Of a stretch of 64,000 nucleotides of DNA, positions 20,188 to 31,054 are shown in pieces. This stretch comes from Streptomyces sp. JH34 (GTDB lineage: Bacteria > Actinomycetota > Actinomycetes > Streptomycetales > Streptomycetaceae): the NCBI RefSeq assembly GCF_029428875.1, contig NZ_JAJSOO010000001.1, positions 2,914,001-2,978,000 on the forward strand. Direction: 5' to 3'. The notes under the pieces were generated by a model, which was not told the origin of the DNA, did no database searches, and was given only the letters and a program-made list of their open reading frames with translations. Position numbers and translations under genes: made by a program. Positions within the stretch are counted from its first letter, which is position 1. Each line of letters starts with the position of its first letter.

Positions 20188-21290
20188 GAGTAGAGGTTGT
20201 CCTTGCTGATCTCGTGGACGTGGTCATGGCCGTGGTCGTGGCTGTGCGCGCCCGGCACATGGGTCTCCGTGACCGGCAGGGAGGAGTCCGCCGAGAGGCC
20301 GAGATCGGACACCGGGCGGTTGCGCGCCACCATCTCCGCGCCGAGGGCGGCGACCATCGCGCCGTTGTCCGTGCAGAGTCCCGGCCGGGGGACCCGCAGC
20401 CTGATCCCGGCCTTCCCGCACCGTTCCTCGGCGAGCGCGCGGAGCCGCGAGTTGGCCGCGACGCCGCCGCCGATCATCAGGTGGTCGACACCCTCGTCCT
20501 TGCACGCCCGGACGGCCTTGCGGGTGAGGACGTCCACGACGGCCTCCTGGAAGGACGCCGCCACGTCCCGTACGGGAACGTCCTCGCCCGCCGCGCGCTT
20601 GGCCTCGATCCAGCGCGCCACGGACGTCTTGAGCCCGGAGAAGGAGAAGTCGTACGCGGGGTCGCGGGACCCGCTCAGGCCGCGCGGGAAGGCGATCGCC
20701 TTCGGGTCGCCCTCCCTGGCCAGCCGGTCGATGACCGGACCGCCGGGGAATCCGAGGTCCAGCACCCGGGCGATCTTGTCGAAGGCCTCGCCCGCCGCGT
20801 CGTCGATGGTCGCGCCGAGCGGCCGCACGTCGTTGGTGATGTCCGGGGCCAGCAGCAGCGAGGAGTGCCCGCCGCTGACCAGCAGCGCCATCGTCGGCTC
20901 GGGCAGCGGGCCGTGCTCCAGCTGGTCGACGCAGATGTGCGAGGCGAGGTGGTTCACGCCGTACAGCGGCTTGTCCAGGGCGTACGCGTACGCCTTGGCC
21001 GCCGAGACGCCGACGAGCAGGGCACCGGCGAGCCCTGGGCCGGCCGTGACCGCGATGCCGTCGAGGTCACGGGCGCTGATCCCGGCGTCCTTCAGGGCGC
21101 GCTCGATGGTGGGGACCATCGACTCCAGGTGGGCGCGGGAGGCGATCTCGGGCACGACACCGCCGAAACGGGCGTGCGTGTCGACGCTGGAGGCGACGGC
21201 GTCGGCGAGGAGCGTGGTCCCTCGCACGATGCCGACACCGGTCTCGTCGCAGGAGGTCTCGATGCCCAGTACGAGCGGTTCGTCAGCCAT
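20184..21290 (-). CDS. tsaD: tRNA N6-threonylcarbamoyladenosine transferase TsaD
   Basis: Catalytic subunit that transfers the threonylcarbamoyl group from TC-AMP to A37 of ANN-decoding tRNAs. 368 residues, ASKHA fold. Motifs: [14 protein letters not shown] at the N-terminus, the metal-binding His pair in [19 protein letters not shown], and the C-terminal [12 protein letters not shown]. Unusually, the C-terminus extends into a His-rich run ([12 protein letters not shown]) before the end. Its ATG overlaps the rimI stop as ATGA. The order tsaB-rimI-tsaD on one transcript is shared with mycobacteria. Confidence 0.96.
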   Translation of the reverse strand: MADEPLVLGIETSCDETGVGIVRGTTLLADAVASSVDTHARFGGVVPEIASRAHLESMVPTIERALKDAGISARDLDGIAVTAGPGLAGALLVGVSAAKAYAYALDKPLYGVNHLASHICVDQLEHGPLPEPTMALLVSGGHSSLLLAPDITNDVRPLGATIDDAAGEAFDKIARVLDLGFPGGPVIDRLAREGDPKAIAFPRGLSGSRDPAYDFSFSGLKTSVARWIEAKRAAGEDVPVRDVAASFQEAVVDVLTRKAVRACKDEGVDHLMIGGGVAANSRLRALAEERCGKAGIRLRVPRPGLCTDNGAMVAALGAEMVARNRPVSDLGLSADSSLPVTETHVPGAHSHDHGHDHVHEISKDNLYS

Positions 21291-21781
21291 CAGTCTGTCT
21301 CTGTTCCTTGTACGGTCAGGCGCATGACGAGTGCGTCGATGTTGCCCGGCTGGTAGTAGCCCCGCCGGAAGCCGATGGGCTCGAAGCCGAAGCGTTCGTA
21401 GAGCTTCTGGGCGCGGGTGTTGTCGACGCGGACCTCGAGGAGCACCGCGGCGCATTCGAGGGCGGTGGCGTGCCGGAGCAGGTCGGTCAGCAGTTCGGAG
21501 CCGAGGCCGCCGCCCCACCGGTGCCGGCCCACCGCGATCGTCTGGACGTCGGCGAGGTCGCCGGCCGTCGCCAGGCCCGCGTAGCCGACGATCCGGCCGT
21601 CGGCGGGGTCCTCGGCGACGACGTAGCGGTGGGTGGAACCCGGTCCGCGGGTGCGGGCCAGTTCGGACCAGAACATGCCCGCCGACCAGGCGTCGTCGGG
21701 GAACAGCTCGTGTTCCAGCTCCAGCACGGGCTGGATGTCCCACCAGCGCATCTCGCGGAGCACAGCGGTCGCGGTGGTCAC
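21290..21781 (-). CDS. rimI: Ribosomal-protein-alanine N-acetyltransferase RimI
   Basis: A 163-residue GNAT acetyltransferase that N-acetylates ribosomal protein S18 and possibly other proteins. The acetyl-CoA loop ([15 protein letters not shown]) and the motif B region ([21 protein letters not shown], in parts) are typical. The GTG start at 21781 overlaps the tsaB stop as GTGA. The end overlaps the tsaD start. Actinobacteria keep rimI between tsaB and tsaD, presumably for co-expression with translation genes. Confidence 0.92.
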   Translation of the reverse strand: MTTATAVLREMRWWDIQPVLELEHELFPDDAWSAGMFWSELARTRGPGSTHRYVVAEDPADGRIVGYAGLATAGDLADVQTIAVGRHRWGGGLGSELLTDLLRHATALECAAVLLEVRVDNTRAQKLYERFGFEPIGFRRGYYQPGNIDALVMRLTVQGTETD

Positions 21782-22440
21782 TTGGGGGTGACCACCTTGT
21801 AGTTCTTCGGGACCTGGGCGTCGGGCCTGCGGAGGTAGAGCGGCTGGGGCGGCAGCAGTGCGGCGCCGGCGGCCAGCCGTTCGGCGGCCAGGGCGGCGAG
21901 CGCCGCGGCGGAGACGTGCTCCGGACCGCGGGCGTCCGGGAAGGCCTCGGGGTAGAGCAGCGCGCCCGCGCCGGCGACGGACAGTCCGGCGAGCCGGTCC
22001 GCGACGTCGGCGGGCCGGTCGACGGAGGGCTCGCCGTCCCGGGTGCGGAAGTCCGCGTAGCGCGCCCAGTAGACCTCCTTGCGGCGCGCGTCGGTCGCGA
22101 CAGCGAAGGGGCCTTCGAGGCCGTCCAGGCCGGCGGCGTACGCGAGGGCGTCGAGGGTGCACACCCCGTGCACCGGCACGGAGAGGGCGGAGCCGAAGGT
22201 GGCGGCGGTGACCAGACCGACACGCAGCCCTGTGTACGGGCCGGGGCCGACCCCGACGGCGACATCGGTCACGGCGTCGAGCTTCACCCCGGCCTCGGCG
22301 AGGACCCGGTGGACGGCGGGGAGGAGAAGCTCCCCGTGCCTCCGGGCGTCGACCTGGCCGGTCTCGGCGACGACGGAGGTCCCGTCGTGGAGGGCGACGG
22401 TGACGGCGGGGGTGGCGGTATCCATGGCGAGCAGCAGCAC
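21778..22440 (-). CDS. tsaB: tRNA threonylcarbamoyladenosine biosynthesis protein TsaB
   Basis: A 220-residue non-catalytic ASKHA partner of TsaD. Motifs: [16 protein letters not shown] at the N-terminus and [14 protein letters not shown] near residue 67. The GTG start at 22440 lies 6 bases after TAGGCT, a fair -10 hexamer, so the operon may begin with a leaderless message; no ribosome-binding site is seen. The next ATG is five codons in. First gene of tsaB-rimI-tsaD-(89-residue protein). Confidence 0.93.
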   Translation of the reverse strand: MLLLAMDTATPAVTVALHDGTSVVAETGQVDARRHGELLLPAVHRVLAEAGVKLDAVTDVAVGVGPGPYTGLRVGLVTAATFGSALSVPVHGVCTLDALAYAAGLDGLEGPFAVATDARRKEVYWARYADFRTRDGEPSVDRPADVADRLAGLSVAGAGALLYPEAFPDARGPEHVSAAALAALAAERLAAGAALLPPQPLYLRRPDAQVPKNYKVVTPK

Positions 22441-22594
22441 ACAAACAGCCTACGGCTCCGCCGACTCGGCCACGGCGGCCCGTGCAGCGTCCCGGTCTCC
22501 CCTTCCGCTGCTGGTACCGTCGCCGGGTATACGCGTGTACGACGTAAATGCTTGTACGACATGCGACGGAATGCATGTGAAAGGGGACCTCACG

Positions 22595-23152
22595 GTGGCA
22601 CGGGGCAGCTCGGGAATCGTGGCCGGGCTCACCGCCGCGGCGGTGGCCGCGGTCTGTTTCCTCGCCTACCAGGCGTCGGCGAACGCGCCCGACTCCGTCG
22701 CCGTTCCCTCGGCCGGGCCCTCCAGCGCGCCGGTGAAGCCGTCCGCGACGCCGGAGGCGACGAAGGAGCCGCTCGCGGTCCCCGCGGACTCCGACACCGG
22801 TGCCCGCGTCGTGTACGCGCTGAAGGACCGCCGGGTCTGGATCGTGGACGACAAGGAGAAGACCCTCCGGACGTTCACCGTCATGCCGAGTTCGGTGAGC
22901 CCTCTGCCGGGCGTCTACACGGTGACCTCACGCTCGGGCACCATCAAGGGTTCCGACGGTGTGCTGATCGAACACGTGGTGCGTTTCGCGAACGTCGACG
23001 ACGTGTCCGTGGGCTTCAGCGCCGCCCAGGACGGCTCGATGCAGAGCCCCGACCCCACGATGAAGACCGGCGGCGTGCGGATGAAGAGGGCCGACGGCGA
23101 CGTGCTGTGGACCTTCGCCACGGTCGGTGTGAAGGTCGTCGTCGTCCCCTGA
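22595..23152 (+). CDS. Secreted protein with L,D-transpeptidase-like fold but no catalytic Cys
   Basis: A 185-residue extracytoplasmic protein. One N-terminal helix (SSGIVAGLTAAAVAAVCFLA) is followed by a Ser/Pro/Ala-rich linker and a domain of about 120 residues. This begins VVYALKDRRVWIVDDKEKTLRTF and continues PGVYTVTSRS, echoing the YkuD opening strands. The YkuD signature SHGC with its catalytic Cys is missing, so it is unlikely to be an active transpeptidase; binding to peptidoglycan is possible. GTG at 22595 is chosen because AAGGGGAC lies at proper spacing; an in-frame ATG at 22571 is the alternative. It is divergent from tsaB. Confidence 0.65.
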   Translation: MARGSSGIVAGLTAAAVAAVCFLAYQASANAPDSVAVPSAGPSSAPVKPSATPEATKEPLAVPADSDTGARVVYALKDRRVWIVDDKEKTLRTFTVMPSSVSPLPGVYTVTSRSGTIKGSDGVLIEHVVRFANVDDVSVGFSAAQDGSMQSPDPTMKTGGVRMKRADGDVLWTFATVGVKVVVVP

Positions 23153-23157
23153 GGCAC

Positions 23158-23182
23158 GTCCCGCCCGACGACCGGGCGGGAC
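23158..23182. terminator. Terminator between 23152 and 23197
   Basis: A 10-bp perfect stem GTCCCGCCCG / CGGGCGGGAC with a 5-base loop between convergent genes. Confidence 0.7.
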
Positions 23183-23196
23183 CGGCCCGGGCGGGG

Positions 23197-23394
23197 TCAC
23201 GCCGCAGCGGGGCCCGCGTCGTCGGTGTCGTCCACGTCCTCGTCCGCGTCCGCGTGCTCGGTCTCGCGGGGCGGCGTCGACACCGCTGTCGCGGCCGCAC
23301 AGGAGGCCAGCAGGTCCTTCATCGACACCGCGGACACCGACGGTGGCTCCGCCTGCGACGACTGCGGCTGCACTTCACGCTCGGGTGCCGGCAT
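23197..23394 (-). CDS. Small acidic protein of unknown function
   Basis: A 65-residue protein. The N-terminal half contains SVSAVSMKDLLASCAAATAVSTPP and the C-terminus is acidic (TEHADADEDVDDTDDAG). It contains one Cys and no membrane segment. Short peptides of this kind, sitting alone behind an operator-like palindrome (23423-23442), are easily missed. The ATG at 23394 has CGAGGAGG upstream. It is not recognised as any named family; existence is supported by start signals and placement. Confidence 0.55.
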   Translation of the reverse strand: MPAPEREVQPQSSQAEPPSVSAVSMKDLLASCAAATAVSTPPRETEHADADEDVDDTDDAGPAAA

Positions 23395-23422
23395 GGATGC
23401 CTCCTCGGGCTTCGGCGAGAGG

Positions 23423-23442
23423 CGTGGTTAGGTAGACCTAAC
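23423..23442. promoter_or_regulatory. Perfect operator-like palindrome before the small acidic protein
   Basis: Nine-base arms TGGTTAGGT and ACCTAACCA around a central AG, 29 bases upstream of the start at 23394. The half-site TTAGG/CCTAA recalls DtxR/IdeR iron boxes, but the spacing differs from the 19-bp consensus, so the regulator is left open. Confidence 0.6.
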
Positions 23443-23564
23443 CAGTACCTGTACCCCATGTGACCACGACGGGGCTCCCCGACGCAACATTTTACCGACG
23501 TCCTGTCGGAAAGCGACGGGACGCGTCGGGAAGCCGGGGCACGGACATCACCGCACGGGGCCGG

Positions 23565-24101
23565 CTACCCGAGGGCCGACAGCTCGGCGCCGAGTCCGGC
23601 CCAGCGGGAGCCGATCCCCATCAGGGTCACCGTGCGACGCTCGTCGTCGGTGTCACCGACCGCCCGGTCGATCACCACGCGCAGCCTGTCCTGGGACAGC
23701 TCCTCGACCTTGCCGTCGCCCCACTCCACGACGATCACCGACTCCGGGAGCGAGACGTCGAGGTCCAGGTCCTCCATCTCGTCGAGCCCTCCGCCCAGGC
23801 GGTACGCGTCGACGTGGACCAGGGCGGGGCCCCCGCCCAGCGGCGGATGGACCCGGGCGATGACGAAGGTCGGCGAGGTGACGGCACCGCGCACGCCGAG
23901 GCCCTCGCCGAGGCCCCGGGTGAGAGTGGTCTTGCCCGCACCGAGCTCGCCGGTGAGCATCACGAGGTCTCCGGGCGCCAGAACTCCGGCGATCCGGCGG
24001 CCCAGCTCCTTCATCTCTTCGGGGGACTCGACTGCGACGTCCAGGGTGACGGTGCCCGGTGCGACGGTGCCGGCCACCGGGCCGTTGTGCGCTGCTTCCA
24101 T
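23565..24101 (-). CDS. tsaE: tRNA threonylcarbamoyladenosine biosynthesis ATPase TsaE
   Basis: P-loop ATPase that resets the TsaB-TsaD complex during t6A synthesis. 178 residues. Walker A is GELGAGKTTLTRG near residue 52. The family motif TSPTFVIARVH follows, then the Asp of HVDAYRLGG and the late VVEWGD. I set the start at ATG 24101; an upstream TTG would add three residues. It lies 20 bases after the alpha/beta hydrolase stop on the same strand, in the alr-hydrolase-tsaE order known from other actinobacteria. Confidence 0.93.
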   Translation of the reverse strand: MEAAHNGPVAGTVAPGTVTLDVAVESPEEMKELGRRIAGVLAPGDLVMLTGELGAGKTTLTRGLGEGLGVRGAVTSPTFVIARVHPPLGGGPALVHVDAYRLGGGLDEMEDLDLDVSLPESVIVVEWGDGKVEELSQDRLRVVIDRAVGDTDDERRTVTLMGIGSRWAGLGAELSALG

Positions 24102-24120
24102 GCCGACCAACGGTAGAGGA

Positions 24121-25347
24121 TCAGCGCGTCCCGGCCGGAACGGCTCCGATCCGCACCAGCAGGTCCGCGAGCCGGTCGGTCACCGTCTCCGGGTGCTCCA
24201 GCATCACCAGGTGGCCCGCGTCCGGCACGATGACCAGCTCCGCGTCCGGAAGCTCGTCCGCGATGGCCTCGCTGTGCGAGCTCGGCGTCACGAGGTCCTT
24301 GTCACCGGCCAGGATCAGCACCGGGATGTCACGGAAGGCGGGCAGGGCACCACTCTTGTCGTGCTCGGTGAAGGCCGGGTAGAACTCGGCGACGACATCG
24401 ATCGGTGTGGACTCGATCAGCCGTTCCGCGAACCGGGCGACCGCCGGGTCCACGTCCCGCGATCCGAACGAGTACCGCTTGATCAGCCCCGCGAACAGGT
24501 CCGCGGTCGCCCGGCGGCCGCGCTCCACCAGTTCCGTCTGCGAGCCGAGCGCCTTGAGCACCCCGGGCAGCACCCGGCGCACCGCGTTCACCCCCGCCAC
24601 CGGCAGACCGAAGTTCACCTCACCGAGCTTGCCGCTCGACGTCCCGACGAACGCGACCGCGGCGACCCGGTCGCGGATCAGCTCCGGGTACCGGTCGGCG
24701 AGCGCCATCATCGTCATGCCGCCCATGGAGTGCCCGACCAGCACCAGCGGGCCCTCGGGGGCCGCCGCGTCGATGACCGCCCTGAGGTCGCGGCCCAGCT
24801 GGTCGATGCCCACCGGCACACCCTCGGCCTGCGCCCTGCCCCGTTCGGAGCGGCCGTGGCTGCGCTGGTCCCAGTGGACCGTGCGGACCAGTCCGCGCAG
24901 CGCGGCTCGCTGGAAGTGCCAGGAGTCCTGGCCGAGGCAGTAGCCGTGGCTGAAGACGACGGTCAGCGGCGCGGGGTCCTTGCTGCCGAAGAGCCTGCGA
25001 CGGCGCGACCCGGTGCCCGCGGGGGTCCCCGCCCCGGGGCGTCCGCCCGCACGGCTCGTACCGCCGTCCGGCTCGATCTCGTCGATCTCGTAGTACAGCT
25101 CGGTGCCGTCGTCCGCGACCGCCCGGCCGGGCAGCCCCCGCAGGGAGCCGTACGGGCCGGAGGCGTCCAGCGCGATCCGGGCCTTCTTGCGCATGCCCCG
25201 GCCCACGGTGAGCCGCTCGACGGCCACGCCGGCGGCGGCGCCCGCGGCGATGACGCCTATCGCCGCTCCGGCGATGCCCGCCCGGCGCCAGCCGGCCGCC
25301 GCGACGGCCGCCGTCGCCACCACGTCCTCCGCGCTGGTCTCGCTCAC
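24121..25347 (-). CDS. Membrane-anchored alpha/beta hydrolase
   Basis: A 408-residue protein. One hydrophobic N-terminal segment (RRAGIAGAAIGVIAAGAAAG) probably anchors it, then a spacer and an alpha/beta hydrolase domain from about residue 125. The oxyanion HG is in FSHGYCLGQDSW, the nucleophile elbow is GHSMGGMT (Ser), the acid is in LILAGDKDLVTP (Asp) and the catalytic His is in DAGHLVMLEHPE, so it should be active. The substrate is unknown. GTG start at 25347. It sits between alr and tsaE in one transcription unit, a conserved actinobacterial order. Confidence 0.87.
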   Translation of the reverse strand: MSETSAEDVVATAAVAAAGWRRAGIAGAAIGVIAAGAAAGVAVERLTVGRGMRKKARIALDASGPYGSLRGLPGRAVADDGTELYYEIDEIEPDGGTSRAGGRPGAGTPAGTGSRRRRLFGSKDPAPLTVVFSHGYCLGQDSWHFQRAALRGLVRTVHWDQRSHGRSERGRAQAEGVPVGIDQLGRDLRAVIDAAAPEGPLVLVGHSMGGMTMMALADRYPELIRDRVAAVAFVGTSSGKLGEVNFGLPVAGVNAVRRVLPGVLKALGSQTELVERGRRATADLFAGLIKRYSFGSRDVDPAVARFAERLIESTPIDVVAEFYPAFTEHDKSGALPAFRDIPVLILAGDKDLVTPSSHSEAIADELPDAELVIVPDAGHLVMLEHPETVTDRLADLLVRIGAVPAGTR

Positions 25348-25406
25348 CGTGCAGTGCTCCTTCGTCGTGGTTGTCGTCGTCGGACCGTGATCCGCTCCGG
25401 CAGGGT

Positions 25407-26561
25407 TCAGTCCCTGCCGGAGTCCTCGTGGAGATGGACGCGTGGGACGCGTACACCGATGCGTGTGACGATCTCGTACGCGATGGTGTCCGCCGCCCGC
25501 GCCCAGTCCTCCGCGCTCGGCTCGCCCCGGTCTCCCGGCCCGAACAGCACCGCTTCCGCGCCCGCCTGCAGGACGTCTCCCCCGAGGTCGACCACGAACT
25601 GGTCCATCGCGACCCGGCCCGCGATCCGGCGGACGGCGCCTCCGACCAGGACGGGGCCCCGGCCCGAGGCGTGGCGCGGGATGCCGTCCGCGTAGCCGAC
25701 GGGCACCAGGGCGAGGGTCGTCTCGGCCGGGGTCGTGTAGTGGTGCCCGTAGCTGATGCCGTGCCCCGGGGGCACCTGCTTGACCAGGGCGACGGAGGCG
25801 GCGAGGGTCATGACCGGCCGCAGTCCGAAGTCGGAGGACGTGCCCAGCTCGGGGCTGGGCGAGATGCCGTACATCGCGATCCCGGTGCGCACGAGGTCGA
25901 AGTGCGACTCCGGCACCGTGAGCGTCGCCGGGGAGTTGGCGATGTGCCGCACCTCGGGCCGGACGCCCTCCTTCTCCGCGTACGCCACCATGTCGCGGAA
26001 GACGTTCAGCTGGGCGGCGATCGACGGGTGGCCGGGCTCGTCCGCGCAGGCGAAGTGAGACCAGAGACCGGTGACGCGCAGGACGCCCGCCTCCTCGGCG
26101 GCGCGGGCGGCCGACACGAGCGCGGGCCAGTCGGCGGGCTGGCAGCCGTTGCGCCCCAGACCCGTGTCCGCCTTCAGCTGGACCCTCGCCGGAACGCCTG
26201 CGTCCGTGGCGGCGGCGACGACCTCGTCGAGCGCCCACATCCCGCTCACCGAGACATCGATGTCGGCCTCGACCGCCTCGCGCCAGGGGCCGCCGGGCGT
26301 CCACAGCCAGCACATCACCCGGCCCCGGATGCCGGCCGCACGCAGCGCCAGGGCCTCCTGCGGGGTGGCGGTGCCCAGCCAGGCCGCGCCGGCCTCCTGC
26401 GCCGCCCGGGCGCAGGGCACCGCACCGTGCCCGTACGCGTCGGACTTCACCACGGCCATGAGCTGCGCCCCGGACGCCCGCGCACGCAGGACACGCACAT
26501 TGGCGCGCAGCGCGGCGAGGTCGATCTCGGCACGGGCTCTCAGGGTCGCTGTCTCGTTCAT
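25407..26561 (-). CDS. alr: Alanine racemase
   Basis: PLP enzyme that interconverts L- and D-alanine for peptidoglycan synthesis. 384 residues. The PLP-binding Lys is Lys39 in AVVKSDAYGHG, and the second catalytic base is the Tyr of IAMYGISPS. The C-terminal beta-barrel domain ends in a normal TRIGVRVPR segment. ATG at 26561; the longer reading frame upstream overlaps the DUF488 spacer and is not expected. Followed by the alpha/beta hydrolase and tsaE. Confidence 0.95.
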   Translation of the reverse strand: MNETATLRARAEIDLAALRANVRVLRARASGAQLMAVVKSDAYGHGAVPCARAAQEAGAAWLGTATPQEALALRAAGIRGRVMCWLWTPGGPWREAVEADIDVSVSGMWALDEVVAAATDAGVPARVQLKADTGLGRNGCQPADWPALVSAARAAEEAGVLRVTGLWSHFACADEPGHPSIAAQLNVFRDMVAYAEKEGVRPEVRHIANSPATLTVPESHFDLVRTGIAMYGISPSPELGTSSDFGLRPVMTLAASVALVKQVPPGHGISYGHHYTTPAETTLALVPVGYADGIPRHASGRGPVLVGGAVRRIAGRVAMDQFVVDLGGDVLQAGAEAVLFGPGDRGEPSAEDWARAADTIAYEIVTRIGVRVPRVHLHEDSGRD

Positions 26562-26622
26562 CGCGCCCAGTGTCTCAGAGCCGTACGCCTGTGCCCTCGA
26601 CCTCCCGTGCGCGGTGAGGCGG

Positions 26623-27009
26623 TCACCGGTGGTCGAGGGCATGTTCCAGATGGTCGACGAGGACAGGTACGTGGCTGGCCGGGACGTCCTTCACGGACGT
26701 GACCAGGGTGACGGGCCCGCCCCGTCGCAGCAGCGCGAGCAGGGACTCCACGGCCTCGGTGTGGGCGGGGTCGCCGAGCTCGGTGCGGTAGCGGTCCACG
26801 AAGTCGTCGTACCGGCCGCCCGAGCGGTCCTCGTGGTACCAGGTGCGGAGTTCCTTCGACGGCGTCACGTCCTTGGCCCACATGTCGACCGCCGCGTGCT
26901 CCTTGGAGATCCCGCGCGGCCAGAGCCGGTCCACCAGCACACGGGTGCCGTCGTCGTCCTCCGGCGGGTCGTACACCCTGCGTACGCGAATGCCGCTGCC
27001 GCTGCCCAT
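26623..27009 (-). CDS. DUF488 (YeaO-like) family protein
   Basis: A 128-residue protein of the DUF488 family: IRVRRVYDPP, then RVLVDRLWPRGISKE, KDVTPSKELRTWYHED and the C-terminal VTLVTSVKDVPASHV. The conserved Arg/Trp-rich core suggests a small nucleotide- or metal-binding enzyme, but no activity is established. ATG at 27009. Same strand as nnr upstream (51 bases) and alr downstream. Confidence 0.88.
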   Translation of the reverse strand: MGSGSGIRVRRVYDPPEDDDGTRVLVDRLWPRGISKEHAAVDMWAKDVTPSKELRTWYHEDRSGGRYDDFVDRYRTELGDPAHTEAVESLLALLRRGGPVTLVTSVKDVPASHVPVLVDHLEHALDHR

Positions 27010-27060
27010 GACCGATCACCGGCCCTTCCCGTCGCTCCGGCCTCCGCTTCCCAGCGTGGA

Positions 27061-28512
27061 TCAGGCGAGGACGTCCCGCCACGCCGCGGGCACGGCGTCC
27101 GCGACGTCCTGCGCGGCGACCGGCGCCCCGTCCGCTGCCCGGCGTGCCGCGAGTCCGTGCAGGTAGGCGCCCACGGAGGCGGCGTCGCGGGGTGCGAGGC
27201 CCGCGGCGAGCAGCGAGCCGGTCAGCCCGGACAGCACGTCGCCGCTGCCCGCCGTGGCCAGCCAGGACGTGCCGGTCGGGTTGACCCGCACGGGTGTGTC
27301 CCCGGGGTCCGCCACAAGGGTCGTCGAGCCCTTCAGGAGCACCGTGGCCCGGTAGCGGGCGGCGAGCTCCCGTACGGCGGCGAGCCGTCCCGCCTCGACC
27401 TCCTCGCGCCCCACCCCGAGCAGCGCGGCGGCCTCGCCGGCGTGCGGGGTGAGGACCGTGGCGGCGGTCCTCGCGCGCACGACCGCGGCGTCCATCAGCC
27501 GCAGCCCGTCCGCGTCGACCAGCACCGGGACGTCCGCGGCCAGCACGTCGGCCACGGCCTCCGCCGACGCCGAGGAGTCGCCGAGTCCCGGGCCGACGAC
27601 CCAGGCCTGCACCCGCCCGGCCTTCGACGGCGGGCCGGGGTGCACCAGCGTCTCCGGGAAGCGGGCGATCACCGCTTCGGCACCGGGGCCCGCGTAACGC
27701 ACGGCTCCCGCACCGCCGCGCAGCGCCCCGGCGACCGCGAGGACGGCAGCGCCGGGGTACCGCTCCGAGCCCGCGGTCACTCCGACGACCCCGCGCCGGT
27801 ACTTGTCGCTCTCGGCGCCGGGCACGGGCAGCAGGGCGGCCACGTCGGCGTACTGGAGGGCCTCCAGGTCCGGCCGGGCGGGCAGCTCCCCCGTCAGGCC
27901 GATGTCGACGAGCCGGAGCGCGCCCGCGTGTCCGGCGGCCGGGTCGATCAGCAGTCCCGGCTTGTACGTGCCGAAGGTGACCGTCGCGTCGGCCCGCACG
28001 GCCTCGCCGAGCACCTGGCCGGTGTCCGCCTCCACGCCGCTCGGCAGGTCCACGGCGAGCACGGGCGCGTGGCCCGCGGTGACCGCCCGCAGGAGCTCCA
28101 CCGCCTCGGGCCGCAGTCCGCCGCGGCCCCCGATCCCGGTGATGCCGTCGACGACGAGGTCGACGGGGCCGAAGGCGCCGGGCGGCGATCCGCCGATTAC
28201 CCGCCCGCCCGCCGCCAGCAGGGCGGCCAGCGCCTGCCGGTGGACCTTGTCCGGCGAGGTCAGCAGGGCCCGGACGCCGGCTCCCCGACGGGCCAGCCGG
28301 GCTCCCGCGTACAGGGTGTCCCCGCCGTTGTCGCCGCTGCCCACGAGGAGCAGGACCCGCGCCCCGTAGACCCGCCCGTTGCGCCGGAGCAGGTCACCGC
28401 AGGCCACCGCGAGTCCGGCGGCGGCGCGCTGCATCAGCGCCCCCTCCGGCAGCCGTTCCATGAGCGCCTTCTCGGCGGCCCGTACGGTCTCGACGCTGTA
28501 GGCATGTCGCAT
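27061..28512 (-). CDS. nnr: Bifunctional NAD(P)H-hydrate epimerase / ADP-dependent dehydratase
   Basis: Repairs hydrated NAD(P)H. 483 residues. The N-terminal YjeF_N epimerase domain (residues 1-215) shows LLVGSGDNGGDTLYAGARLA and the Asp of VVDGITGIGGRG. The C-terminal ribokinase-like dehydratase domain shows GVVGVTAGSERYPGAA, VLTPHAGEAAALLG and the ATP-site motif TAGSGDVLSGLTGSLLAAG. Both activities should be present. It is 4 bases after acpS on the same strand, and the pair is conserved in actinobacteria. Confidence 0.94.
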   Translation of the reverse strand: MRHAYSVETVRAAEKALMERLPEGALMQRAAAGLAVACGDLLRRNGRVYGARVLLLVGSGDNGGDTLYAGARLARRGAGVRALLTSPDKVHRQALAALLAAGGRVIGGSPPGAFGPVDLVVDGITGIGGRGGLRPEAVELLRAVTAGHAPVLAVDLPSGVEADTGQVLGEAVRADATVTFGTYKPGLLIDPAAGHAGALRLVDIGLTGELPARPDLEALQYADVAALLPVPGAESDKYRRGVVGVTAGSERYPGAAVLAVAGALRGGAGAVRYAGPGAEAVIARFPETLVHPGPPSKAGRVQAWVVGPGLGDSSASAEAVADVLAADVPVLVDADGLRLMDAAVVRARTAATVLTPHAGEAAALLGVGREEVEAGRLAAVRELAARYRATVLLKGSTTLVADPGDTPVRVNPTGTSWLATAGSGDVLSGLTGSLLAAGLAPRDAASVGAYLHGLAARRAADGAPVAAQDVADAVPAAWRDVLA

Positions 28513-28516
28513 ACGG

Positions 28517-28897
28517 TCAACCCTCCGCGATCACCACGGCCGACGCCACCCCCGCGTCATGGCTGAGCGAGACGTGCCAGCTCCGTACGCCGAGCTCGGC
28601 CGCCCGTGCCGCGACGGTGCCGCGCACCTCCAGCCGGGGCCGGCCGCTCGCCTCGACGCACACCTCGGCGTCGGTCCAGAGCAGCCCGGCCGGCGCGCCG
28701 AGCGCCTTGGCCAGGGCCTCCTTCGCGGCGAACCTGGCCGCCAGCGACGCGATTCCCCGCCGCTCCCCGCCCGGCAACAGCAACTCCCTCTCCAGGAAGA
28801 GCCGATCGGCCAGCTGGGGCGTACGCTCCAGCGCGGCGCCGAAGCGCTCGATCTCCGCCACATCGATCCCGACCCCAATGATCACGCGCTCACTCAC
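28517..28897 (-). CDS. acpS: Holo-[acyl-carrier-protein] synthase
   Basis: Transfers 4'-phosphopantetheine from CoA to the serine of acyl carrier proteins. 126 residues. The magnesium-binding Asp is in [12 protein letters not shown], and the WxxKEA-like motif is [11 protein letters not shown]. The start lies in a GTGA tetranucleotide run right after the glmS stop, so several GTG codons are possible; I chose 28897 (GTG AGT GAG CGC). It is downstream of glmS by 4 bases, giving the operon glmS-acpS-nnr. Confidence 0.93.
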   Translation of the reverse strand: MSERVIIGVGIDVAEIERFGAALERTPQLADRLFLERELLLPGGERRGIASLAARFAAKEALAKALGAPAGLLWTDAEVCVEASGRPRLEVRGTVAARAAELGVRSWHVSLSHDAGVASAVVIAEG

Positions 28898-28901
28898 TCA
28901 C

Positions 28902-30749
<1,848 letters not shown>

Positions 30750-31054
30750 ATCGGCACCATAAGGCCGTGCCCTCGGCCGGGGCGGCGCGAAAGCGCCTGC
30801 CACTGCGCCAAAAGTGTCCGGCCGGCCGCGAGCGGTGCCGCCAGTCGCGAGGACTCCGCCGTGGCAGCCCTGATCGTGTCCCACGCACTCGCCCCGGACA
30901 CCCGCGCCCATAAGTGGCTGTGCCCCTGCCGGCGGACGCTGCTAACCTGCGGCTTCCCCCCTCACCGCTGCTGCCCGCCACCCGTCTGCGTGCCCACGTC
31001 CCTCGATCCGTTCGAGCCTGTGCGGCAACGGCCGCGTCCGCTCCGAGGATGGCC

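Noticed and set aside
23423..23442. Canonical DtxR/IdeR iron box
   Set aside because: Half-sites look similar but the arms are spaced 2 bases, not as in the 19-bp TTAGG..CCTAA consensus; kept as an unassigned palindrome.
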